Of a DNA stretch of 9,583 nucleotides, positions 1-7,132 are shown one piece after another (positions within the stretch are counted from its first letter, which is position 1; each line of letters starts with the position of its first letter). The DNA is from Bacteroidales bacterium UBA1205 (GTDB lineage Bacteria; Bacteroidota; Bacteroidia; Bacteroidales; WCHB1-69). Below the pieces are notes generated by a model that ran no database searches, was not told the DNA's origin, and saw only the letters and a list, made by a program, of their open reading frames with translations. A program made the position numbers and the translations under genes. The DNA is taken from NCBI GenBank assembly GCA_002309615.1, contig DBXT01000003.1, positions 1 through 9,583 on the forward strand. Direction: 5' to 3'.

Positions 1-3000
1 TAGTAATGATAAATACCATAAGCATAGCTTGCGGTATCGTTCATATAGAGCTTGTTACCATTTATATAAGAATACGGAGCATAATTAGAATAAATACCAT
101 AATAGTAATTCAAATCCCTAACATTGCAAACCGATGTATTATGGTCAGCTCTAAGTGTGGTGTAATAAGTATAAATACCATAGTTGTAAGAAAGTTCTTT
201 GGTATTAATTTCTATATAGTTATTCTCTAAGTTTACATTAGAATAATAACCATATATAGGATAAATACTTGTATTGGTTAGTTTATAAGTATTTTTGATA
301 ATAGTATTGTTTGCTATTTCCGATTTAGTGTAATAATTGTAAATACCATAAGTATAGAAATCACTCATGGTGTTATCTTTAATTATTACTTCACAGCTAT
401 CGGTAGCCGAACCATAGAAGTATAAACTATAGATACCACCCATGATGGTATTACGCAATACTCTGAAGTTCTTAACCGGACCATTACCGTTTTGAACACT
501 GATAGCAGCTACAGCAGCCACACCGGTAGTAGGATCGGCAGTATCAGCTACCATAAAGCAATCGCTAAATTCTATATCTTCACAAGGAGCAATCACGTCT
601 ATCAAACGATAGTTGCCTGTAGCATCAAATCCCATATTGGTGAATGTTACATGTTCAATATCGCCAATATAAGCTTCTACATATATTACATCTTGGGCAT
701 TTCCTTGATTGGTAATGGTGATAGTGTTGGTAGCACTTGCTCCTGGAACCGGTGCAGTAAAGGAGAATTGGTTAGTACCATCGCTGGCAATCTCTATACG
801 AACTGCAGAATCGATACCGCAAATTTGCATTGCCTTAATAGCACTTGCCAAACTTATAAAATCTTCATCATCCATTGCACTTACCACATAAGTTCCTTTC
901 ATCATAGGAGCACATCCGTAAATGTCTTTTGACAAAGTATCGTTTTCAGAATTTTGGTCTGTGGTGTTGTTAGGATTAGATACATATACTTTAATAACTG
1001 ATTCACCACCTTGAGCTATATATGAGCCTATGGTGATTTCGTTAGAAGTTGCTCTCGGGCTCAAAGAACCTGTCCATTGATAAGGAGTTTGTTGTACACC
1101 ATCAAGTTCCCAATTGATAGTAGCACTTGACAAAGCTGAAGAACCTGAATTGTAAAGTTTTACTTTTACATCTATAGAGTCACCGGCTGTAATCACATCT
1201 TGAGGAGAGGTGATTTCTGCCAAGGTTAAATCTATTGCCAATTGCATTACGTGATATGCACCCATACAGGTGGTAGTACCACGAGAGTTACCTTTGATAT
1301 CATAAGGTACGCTTGACAAAGTAGGACAAGAAATACCTAAACTATCCATCAATTCCAAACTATTGCTTTCATTCAAGAACATCGGCATAGCAATAACAGA
1401 ATGAGCATCTTGTCCTGTTGCTGCTTGGAATGCTGACATAGAAGATTTTGCACCTCCTACATAACCTACATAAGTACCGGTTTTGCTATAATAGTTGTTA
1501 TAATCTATTGTAAGACCGTTTACTGCACTTGTGTTAGCTATATAAATAGGATAATCTTGTGTACTTGTTTTGGTAATAATATTATTACGTTCTATGGTTG
1601 AATTGGTAGTAGATGCTGACATGAATATACCGAATGAAAGGGTATCGCCATCTATGTAAATAGAATTGTGTACCACTTCTGCATGTACATTGTCACCAAT
1701 GCTAATACCTTTACCGCCGGTAATTCTGATTTCATTGTTAATCACTTTACCGCTACCATTGGTATTGAAAGAACTCAAGTGAATACCTTCCGAACCATGT
1801 ACGGCATAAGCTCTATTGTCAACTATATCACCATTTACATTATCGAAATAATAAGGGATAAACGCAATAGGCACTATAAATGAAGCATCTCTTTGTTCTG
1901 CTATATTGTTTTTGAAACTGCTGAAACTTGTGTTGGTAACATATACATTGTACATATCGCAATACAATATCATATTGCTATCAAAACGAACATTGGAACT
2001 ACCATTTCCGAAGAAATAGAATCCGCAAGCAGAACCCATAATGATGTTGTTCACCATTCTTAAATTATTCATAGTAAATCCGCTATTGTAGAAGCTGGTG
2101 AACTGTGTAGGAGCTGTTACTACCGAACTGAAGCTGTATACATTATACAAACGACATCCGGTGAATTCTATATTACTACAATTATTCTTTATGTTTACAC
2201 ACTTTGCATAAGTGTATGCACTTCCGGATACAGTTCCGGAGTATAATGTAATATTACGGAATGCCACATTATCTATACCTAATTCAACTACACCTTTATC
2301 TGTTTTGGCATCGCCGTCTGTTTGAATTATCACATTGGCATAGTCTCCCGTAGTAGATTCAAAAATCAAGGTATCTTGAGAAGTCATACCTTTTAATGGT
2401 GTTGTCAAATCCAAGGTTTCTACATAGGTACCCGGTTGAATGGATATGGTTACAGTACCACTGGCACCGCATAAATCAATAGTGCTTAATGCTTCGTTGA
2501 TACTTGCGAACGTACCGGTACGACCAACTGTTACAACACCTGATATAGGACCTGAACATATATAATCATTCACTTTAAGAGTATCATTGGTGTGGCAAGA
2601 ATCTATTCCGTTATTTACCTGACGTACATAAGCTTCTAGTGTATTATAACCACTAACATAAGTTACACTACCCAATGTTAGATGAATAGTATCTCCTGAT
2701 CCCAAATTACCTGACCATGAAACATTCGGTTGTGCTACTCCATTGAATTTCCAGCCAATGCTTAAAGAAGTGATGGTATTTAAACCTGCATTACCCACTA
2801 CTACAGATACTGTAGGAGTATTACCTGCTACTGAGTCGGACGACCATCCTGTAAATTCTACCAAAGCAGCATCAATTGCACTCGGACTCTTTCCGTATGC
2901 ACCCATATTGCTACTAAACAAACGTTGTTTACCATCAATATCATAAACAATGTTTCCGTATATAGGACAATCCAAACCTGCAAAACTACTCAATGCGGCA

Positions 3001-6000
3001 CTGGTGGTTACATCAGTATATTGCGGAGCAATTTTTACAGAATGTACATCTGTGGTAAGCACTGCAGATATAGCGGCCAAAGTTGTTTTAGCTCCACCTA
3101 CATAGGCAATGTTGGTACCTGTGCTATAATAATCATTATAATCTACATAAGTATATGGTGCATTCAAATAGGTAGTGCTGCTAAAATAAATAGGATAAGA
3201 AGAAGTACCTACTGTATGACAGATATTATTTCTTACATTATAATAGTTATTGGTAGTCATGCTGAAATATAAAGCTCTCGCCGAACTACCTGTTGCATAG
3301 ACAGAATTGTTAATTACATCCACATGACTGGCATAGAAATAAACACCATAATAGGAGCTTGAAGTATTGGCATATATTTCATTATTAGCAAACAAAGCGT
3401 GATTAAGCGTATCTCCCGTATAGTATATATACGCACAATAGAGAGTAGTAAATGATTTTAATGCACGAACTCTGTTATTGGTGATTTCACCCAAATTATA
3501 GTAACTATAAATACCATACCAAGAAGTGCTTGCATTAGCAGAACGGGAAGTAATGGTATTGGCATGCACTTTATAATTATTATAATATGTATATAATGAA
3601 TAATAATATGCATTGGTTAATATATTACTATCTATGGTAACGGTATTACGTTGTGTTTGACTTACTCCATAGAGGTAAACATTATAATAACCACCATCTA
3701 TTTCATTGTTATTGATACGACAATTGGTAAGCACACCTGTGCCACTTGCTTTTCTTATACCATAATAAGAAGAAGTAGAAGTGGTAGGTAAAACATAAAT
3801 CTTATTATAGCTGATATTTACATTTTCGCAATCTCCTGTAATATATACGCCATGATATGCGCTGTTGGTGACTGCATCTATGGTAATATAACTAATGGTA
3901 AGATTTTTAGTATTGTTTAATATTACTCCCGATTGTGCTGAAGCCGGTTTTAATATCACACTATCGGCATCGTTAGCGGCCGATGTAACTGTAAGATGAT
4001 AATTACCTGCAAAATTACCAAAATTGGAGAAATTCCATGTTTCATTATAGGTGCCACTTTCTACTGCGAATGTTACATCTCCGCCCAGTCCGCAAGTGGA
4101 TATCATAGAAAAGGCACTCGATAAATCATTAAATACACCATTAGGACCAATCAAATATCTGCCACTCAATGGACCATTACATCCGTATATACGTACAGAC
4201 AAGGTATCGTCCCACGCTGTTGAATCATATGCATTGTTAGGAGCGCTGACCCATGTAACTATAGTATCATACAAAGATATTCTTGGAATATAGTTGCCCA
4301 AAGTAATGGTATCGTTAAAATCTTCAGGAAGATTGCCTGTCCATGTGGTATCGCCTTGATATACGCCATTAACACTCCACCCTATTTTAGCGGAAGTTAA
4401 ATTCTTCATACCTTTGTTTTTTATCACAACTGTTACAGGTGTGGACACTCCTGCAGTTAAATTGTATTGATCGGGAGATGTGATTGCCAGTAAAGCTACC
4501 GAATTGCTATCTGATATGGCTCCTGCATAAGCAAATCTTGCTATAGGACGAGAAGACATTACATTATTAATTTGTTGTGCATCTGCAGCACTATTGTCAG
4601 AATAGCCATAATTACTAGCATTTTTAACAAGAGTTATATTGGTTGACTTCCATGCGATAGTACCATTATACGAACCATCCAAATTATCCCAATAAACCAT
4701 CAAACCCATACCCGGAGATACAAAAAAAGGAGCATTTAACGTAATGTCAAACCATTGATTAGGAGCAAGAACCCCTACATTACCACTCCATACCAAAGTA
4801 GCTCCGTCTGTAATAGGATTCACATAGCCTGTAGCCGGATTTGCAGCAAGATTGACTTCTTTCAAATATAAATTCTGGTTAACCAATCCGGTTGTATTAC
4901 TATTGGAATATGGCATAAATGCAATATTGGTAATCATACCGCCACTGGGAGCCAGTTCGGTTGCCGGATACAAAGTTCTTGACCAACCATAATTATATAA
5001 CGAATAAAACGGCACATAATTGTTAGTTACAGTTGAATTGCTATCTCCTGAATAGAAATAACCGGCTTGTCCGGGTAAAGGACGAGAAATAGCAAATCCT
5101 GATGTTATTGTCAAATTATTGCCTACTGTATCACGACCTTCTATAGAATAGGTAATTGTTGTTCCATAGATATATTGTGGAATAACGGCTTTCCATAATG
5201 AATCCCCGCTTACATTGGTCATCAAAATAGAATCGTTGACAGAAACATTATTGTAAGTATGTGTCCAATGAAGCATAGGAGTCATAATTCTTGCATGCGT
5301 ATTGGATTTTACTTTTGCATTGATTTCAAAAGGACCTGTACTATAAACAGTTCCTGCATATATTGGAGACAAGAATTCAACGGTAGGTGGTTTTATTTCA
5401 TAGGCTGATGCTAAAACCTCAAAATTATCAATCAACCAGCCATAGTTGAATTGTGTTCCCACAACATTTCCTCTTTTAATTACAAAACGGAATTGAGCTC
5501 TGTCAAATCCCACTTGATTAGTAAGGTCGAATTGTTCCATTTGCCACCATGATGCATCCGGCAATTGCAAACTGTCGTTTGCTGCCCATTCTGCATAACT
5601 GGCTGCATTAAAACCATTGACTGTATAGGCACCGGCACCTTTATAAGATGATGTTGGTATTGGATGCCAGTTGCCTTGAGCACCTACTGCATCCAAACGA
5701 TACTCTATACGAGCTATATCAACCGGTGATACCTTACAAATTTGACTGAATTGCAAAAATACATATTCATAATTTGTAAAGTCGTAAATAGGAGTGGTCA
5801 ACATAATAGAATCACCTAATGATGTCGGCACATTCCCATAATAGGATTTTGGTGCAGATACATAATAATTTGTATCCGCTGCCCAAGTAGCGCCCACTGC
5901 ACCCGCAGAGGTAAATGAAACAGTACTTCCATCGAAGTTTTCACTGCCAACTATTACTGCTTGAGCGTTCGTTGCCATTATTGACACAAATAGTGCCAAT

Positions 6001-6023
6001 AGTAAAAATAATAACTTCTTCAT
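1..6023 (-). CDS. Giant secreted modular beta-helix surface protein, C-terminus cut by window edge
   Basis: The frame is open for 2007 codons from ATG at 6023 to the left edge; I checked every codon and found no stop. Residues 1-21 are a signal peptide (MKKLLFLLLALFVSIMATNA, then QA). Residues 22-205 resemble a choice-of-anchor J / MAM-like jelly roll ending in GWLIDNFEVL (195-204). Residues about 210-317 look Ig-like. Residues about 318-498 form another beta-sandwich with YPATEL at 352. From about residue 500 there are modules of a CARDB-like domain (conserved GW..NG and W[ST]GNL) plus a beta-helix rich in NN.I turns: 500-1045, 1046-1590 and 1591 to the edge. Such proteins are typically exported to the cell surface of Bacteroidota, often by type IX secretion, but the sorting domain would lie off-window. 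Ligand binding or adhesion is inference; no catalytic motif was recognised. The promoter at 6082-6112 serves it alone. ATG at 6023 is chosen because the signal peptide begins there; the ATG at 6030 is followed at once by a stop. Confidence 0.93.
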   Translation of the reverse strand, partial: MKKLLFLLLALFVSIMATNAQAVIVGSENFDGSTVSFTSAGAVGATWAADTNYYVSAPKSYYGNVPTSLGDSIMLTTPIYDFTNYEYVFLQFSQICKVSPVDIARIEYRLDAVGAQGNWHPIPTSSYKGAGAYTVNGFNAASYAEWAANDSLQLPDASWWQMEQFDLTNQVGFDRAQFRFVIKRGNVVGTQFNYGWLIDNFEVLASAYEIKPPTVEFLSPIYAGTVYSTGPFEINAKVKSNTHARIMTPMLHWTHTYNNVSVNDSILMTNVSGDSLWKAVIPQYIYGTTITYSIEGRDTVGNNLTITSGFAISRPLPGQAGYFYSGDSNSTVTNNYVPFYSLYNYGWSRTLYPATELAPSGGMITNIAFMPYSNSNTTGLVNQNLYLKEVNLAANPATGYVNPITDGATLVWSGNVGVLAPNQWFDITLNAPFFVSPGMGLMVYWDNLDGSYNGTIAWKSTNITLVKNASNYGYSDNSAADAQQINNVMSSRPIARFAYAGAISDSNSVALLAITSPDQYNLTAGVSTPVTVVIKNKGMKNLTSAKIGWSVNGVYQGDTTWTGNLPEDFNDTITLGNYIPRISLYDTIVTWVSAPNNAYDSTAWDDTLSVRIYGCNGPLSGRYLIGPNGVFNDLSSAFSMISTCGLGGDVTFAVESGTYNETWNFSNFGNFAGNYHLTVTSAANDADSVILKPASAQSGVILNNTKNLTISYITIDAVTNSAYHGVYITGDCENVNISYNKIYVLPTTSTSSYYGIRKASGTGVLTNCRINNNEIDGGYYNVYLYGVSQTQRNTVTIDSNILTNAYYYSLYTYYNNYKVHANTITSRSANASTSWYGIYSYYNLGEITNNRVRALKSFTTLYCAYIYYTGDTLNHALFANNEIYANTSSSYYGVYFYASHVDVINNSVYATGSSARALYFSMTTNNYYNVRNNICHTVGTSSYPIYFSSTTYLNAPYTYVDYNDYYSTGTNIAYVGGAKTTLAAISAVLTTDVHSVKIAPQYTDVTTSAALSSFAGLDCPIYGNIVYDIDGKQRLFSSNMGAYGKSPSAIDAALVEFTGWSSDSVAGNTPTVSVVVGNAGLNTITSLSIGWKFNGVAQPNVSWSGNLGSGDTIHLTLGSVTYVSGYNTLEAYVRQVNNGIDSCHTNDTLKVNDYICSGPISGVVTVGRTGTFASINEALSTIDLCGASGTVTISIQPGTYVETLDLTTPLKGMTSQDTLIFESTTGDYANVIIQTDGDAKTDKGVVELGIDNVAFRNITLYSGTVSGSAYTYAKCVNIKNNCSNIEFTGCRLYNVYSFSSVVTAPTQFTSFYNSGFTMNNLRMVNNIIMGSACGFYFFGNGSSNVRFDSNMILYCDMYNVYVTNTSFSSFKNNIAEQRDASFIVPIAFIPYYFDNVNGDIVDNRAYAVHGSEGIHLSSFNTNGSGKVINNEIRITGGKGISIGDNVHAEVVHNSIYIDGDTLSFGIFMSASTTNSTIERNNIITKTSTQDYPIYIANTSAVNGLTIDYNNYYSKTGTYVGYVGGAKSSMSAFQAATGQDAHSVIAMPMFLNESNSLELMDSLGISCPTLSSVPYDIKGNSRGTTTCMGAYHVMQLAIDLTLAEITSPQDVITAGDSIDVKVKLYNSGSSALSSATINWELDGVQQTPYQWTGSLSPRATSNEITIGSYIAQGGESVIKVYVSNPNNTTDQNSENDTLSKDIYGCAPMMKGTYVVSAMDDEDFISLASAIKAMQICGIDSAVRIEIASDGTNQFSFTAPVPGASATNTITITNQGNAQDVIYVEAYIGDIEHVTFTNMGFDATGNYRLIDVIAPCEDIEFSDCFMVADTADPTTGVAAVAAISVQNGNGPVKNFRVLRNTIMGGIYSLYFYGSATDSCEVIIKDNTMSDFYTYGIYNYYTKSEIANNTIIKNTYKLTNTSIYPIYGYYSNVNLENNYIEINTKELSYNYGIYTYYTTLRADHNTSVCNVRDLNYYYGIYSNYAPYSYINGNKLYMNDTASYAYGIYHY
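3..4526 (-). repeat. Tandem protein-level modules (CARDB-like + beta-helix), period about 545 residues
   Basis: Three copies follow each other inside the giant gene: about 4526-2889, 2888-1254 and 1253 to the left edge (third copy incomplete). Each copy starts with a CARDB-like domain of about 110 residues containing GW..NG.. or NWELDG and then W[ST]G[NS]L. A cysteine (C615, C1156, C1704) opens the beta-helix, and a second cysteine 29-31 residues later sits in CG (C644, C1185, C1735). The first two copies end with YVGGAK, then a DxHSV segment, then YDI.G and MGAY. Spacing between the first cysteines is 541 and 548 residues. The copies are clearly related as protein but diverged as DNA, which suggests old internal duplication under selection and not recent slippage. 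Confidence 0.85.
11..350 (-). repeat. About 81-base tandem rung repeats coding YGIY-type beta-helix coils
   Basis: The 10-base string aaataccata (plus strand) recurs at 11, 92, 173 and 341. The first three are exactly 81 bases apart, and a degenerate copy lies near 252. In the protein these are YGIY motifs at residues 2002, 1975, 1948 and 1892, with YPIY at 1921. Each is followed by short strand and turn segments with N-N pairs. The spacing of 27 residues (one of 29) fits one coil of a parallel beta-helix. The array may continue beyond the left edge. Confidence 0.75.
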
Positions 6024-6081
6024 ATTACATATAATTAATTTAATTAAATTTTTCAAGCATAATAATCAAAATTTGACATCG

Positions 6082-6112
6082 CAAAGGTAAATAAATTTTT
6101 AAACACTAAAAA
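6082..6112 (-). promoter_or_regulatory. Promoter of the giant beta-helix gene
   Basis: On the minus strand TACCTTTG (6089-6082) matches the Bacteroidota -7 box TAnnTTTG exactly. A T-run followed by AG (6112-6106) lies 19 bases upstream, where the -33 TTTG element is expected. Transcription would start near 6075, giving a leader of about 50 bases. There is no Shine-Dalgarno sequence before the ATG at 6023; the leader is almost pure A and T, as is common in this phylum. Confidence 0.7.
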
Positions 6113-6253
6113 TATTTTTTTAGCACGCTACCCCATTTATTTTTCAACATATTAAAACCTTAATGAAATATTGAAAAACAATATTTTAAACACTTAAAAA
6201 TTTAGTTATTAACAATTTTATTAACAAAATGGAAATTTTTTACCATTTTTTTA

Positions 6254-6287
6254 CACAAAAAAAAGGAAGAACTCACAGACCTTCCTT
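6254..6287 (-). terminator. Intrinsic terminator after the small lipoprotein gene
   Basis: On the minus strand a perfect 7-base-pair stem, AAGGAAG (6287-6281) and CTTCCTT (6269-6263) with an 11-base loop, runs directly into a T-tract (6264-6257). It ends the transcript of the lipoprotein gene about 130 bases past its stop codon and separates it from the giant gene. On the plus strand the stem is not followed by T residues, so the signal is one-directional. Confidence 0.7.
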
Positions 6288-6320
6288 ACAAAAAAAACGG
6301 ACTTTCCACACTCCCCTTTC

Positions 6321-6409
6321 ATGCAGATACCATCTGTATTGATGTCACAAATAAAATTATCTGCAAAATATTGCTAATACCGATAAATATTCATTTATTG
6401 CTTTAGCAA
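6321..6409 (-). other. Hairpin-rich 3' untranslated segment of the lipoprotein transcript
   Basis: Just past the stop codon, TTGCTAA (6371-6377) pairs with TTAGCAA (6403-6409). Inside it ATAAAT (6383-6388) pairs with ATTTAT (6393-6398), making a two-tier stem. Further on, ATGCAGAT (6321-6328) can pair with ATCTGTAT (6332-6339), with one G-T pair. A further GCAGATA/TATCTGC match (6323-6329 and 6358-6364) offers a competing fold. The role is unknown; it may protect the RNA's 3' end. The AT richness means part of this could be chance. Confidence 0.4.
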
Positions 6410-6417
6410 AACATCTT

Positions 6418-6846
6418 TCACGGATATGCTATGGTCTTGTCTGTAATTATCATTTTGTATTGGGCTTTCCACTTGGGTTTTCCTATAGAATACGTCCAAT
6501 TTTCATACATCCATAAGGCCTTGTCCAACCTTTCCCCATTGATATATGTGTCAAAATACAATTCTCTGAATACATCATAAAAAACAGGTGCTTTATACTC
6601 AAAAGCATTATTACGAGCCAAGGTTTCAATGATAAAAGTTCTCACTAGTTTTTCTTCTCCGGGCGGCAATAGCACTTCATCCGGATTTTTAATAGATTCT
6701 CCATATTCCAAAGGTTCGGAAAATTGTATCACAATGGTATCCTGTGTTGAATTTTGTATATAAAATTGATATGTACTCACATAATCGTGTACTATACAAG
6801 AACTAAAAACCAAAAGAGCAATCAATAAATAATGGATGGGTTTCAT
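6418..6846 (-). CDS. Small lipoprotein of unknown function
   Basis: The protein has 142 residues. It starts MKPIHYLLIALLVFSSC: a short basic end, a hydrophobic stretch and a lipobox-like FSSC with the lipid-acceptor cysteine at residue 17, so the mature protein is probably membrane-anchored. The remainder (YQFYIQNSTQDTIVIQFS at 26-43, then LLPPGEEKLV at 59-68) suggests a small beta-rich domain. It resembles the many short Bacteroidota lipoproteins with an N-x-T strand and a PGE turn, but I do not recognise a named family. Longer in-frame starts exist as far up as 6975, but they lie upstream of the predicted transcription start near 6906 and would bury the signal peptide, so 6846 is preferred. 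The gene appears monocistronic, with its own promoter and terminator. Confidence 0.85.
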   Translation of the reverse strand: MKPIHYLLIALLVFSSCIVHDYVSTYQFYIQNSTQDTIVIQFSEPLEYGESIKNPDEVLLPPGEEKLVRTFIIETLARNNAFEYKAPVFYDVFRELYFDTYINGERLDKALWMYENWTYSIGKPKWKAQYKMIITDKTIAYP

Positions 6847-6912
6847 ATTATTTAACGATATATTTATATAACAACATTTTAATTTTGCAAATCTTGCTGC
6901 ATATTTATTTTG

Positions 6913-6948
6913 CAAAGATACAAAAAAAATATGGAAACTATGAAAAAA
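6913..6948 (-). promoter_or_regulatory. Promoter of the small lipoprotein gene
   Basis: On the minus strand TATCTTTG (6920-6913) is an exact TAnnTTTG -7 box. TTTTTTC (6948-6942) lies about 21 bases upstream in the -33 position. The expected transcription start is near 6906, leaving about 60 bases of leader before ATG at 6846. The upstream element overlaps the AAAAATCGATTTTT palindrome, which could therefore influence this promoter. Confidence 0.65.
6927..6943 (+). repeat. 17-base direct repeat, copy 1
   Basis: The string AAATATGGAAACTATGA is identical to 7144-7160, 217 bases downstream. Here it begins a possible 31-codon reading frame (6931-7026) starting METMKKSIFNKKK with a hydrophobic end. 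In copy 2 the same bases lie at the start of the DUF975 gene. The 8-base core ATGGAAAC occurs once more at 7030. This may be a relic of a local duplication or of an earlier start region, or an AT-rich coincidence. Confidence 0.5.
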
Positions 6949-6957
6949 TCGATTTTT
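6944..6957. promoter_or_regulatory. 14-base perfect palindrome between divergent promoters, possible operator
   Basis: AAAAATCGATTTTT is its own reverse complement. It lies between the minus-strand lipoprotein promoter and the plus-strand DUF975 promoter and overlaps the former's upstream element. A dimeric repressor could bind here. The A/T flanks make chance plausible, and no second copy was seen in the window. Confidence 0.3.
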
Positions 6958-7002
6958 AATAAAAAAAAATACCATAATAATGAATTCTATTATATTTTTT
7001 TG

Positions 7003-7010
7003 TATTTTTG
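7003..7010 (+). promoter_or_regulatory. Probable promoter -7 box of the DUF975 gene
   Basis: TATTTTTG fits TAnnTTTG exactly. No convincing TTTG is seen 19-21 bases upstream, so the call is weaker than the other promoters. Transcription would begin near 7017, leaving a leader of about 115 bases. That leader holds an imperfect stem GAAACG (7033-7038) with CGTTTC (7052-7057), and TGCAG/CTGCA (7104-7108 and 7117-7121). Confidence 0.5.
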
Positions 7011-7132
7011 CATTCTAATATTATAGGAGATGGAAACGGTTTTGGTGCCGTCGTTTCTTTTACTCATAATTCATATCGGTACCATCAAAATTAGAGCCGG
7101 GTGTGCAGCGGCATATCTGCATTTCTACAAAC

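Larger units (their letters stand above)
6024..6417. other. AT-rich intergenic region between two minus-strand genes
   Basis: No gene was found in these 394 bases. On the minus strand they hold the untranslated end of the lipoprotein gene with its hairpins and terminator (6254-6409), then the giant gene's promoter (6082-6112) and a short AU-rich leader. The leader contains the perfect 14-base palindrome AATTTAATTAAATT at 6037-6050. Between them, TTATTAACAA occurs twice as a direct repeat (6206-6215 and 6218-6227). A weak 7-base-pair stem AAAATGG/CCATTTT lies at 6226-6249 on the A/T-tract side of the terminator. The rest looks like plain AT-rich spacer. Confidence 0.7.

Noticed and set aside
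11..350. Regularly spaced short repeats that could be taken for a CRISPR array.
   Set aside because: The repeats are in frame with the giant gene, have an 81-base period equal to 27 codons, and code related coil motifs between them. There are no unique spacers and no cas genes.
6..5683. Many short open frames on the plus strand, and one out-of-frame minus-strand frame at 5480-5683, inside the first 6 kb.
   Set aside because: All overlap the 2007-codon minus-strand frame, which has a signal peptide and recognisable domains. Their translations are rich in I, T, S, C and Y, as expected of antisense reading.
6847..6975. N-terminal extension of the small lipoprotein to a start at 6975.
   Set aside because: It would place 43 residues before the signal peptide and begin upstream of the predicted transcription start near 6906.
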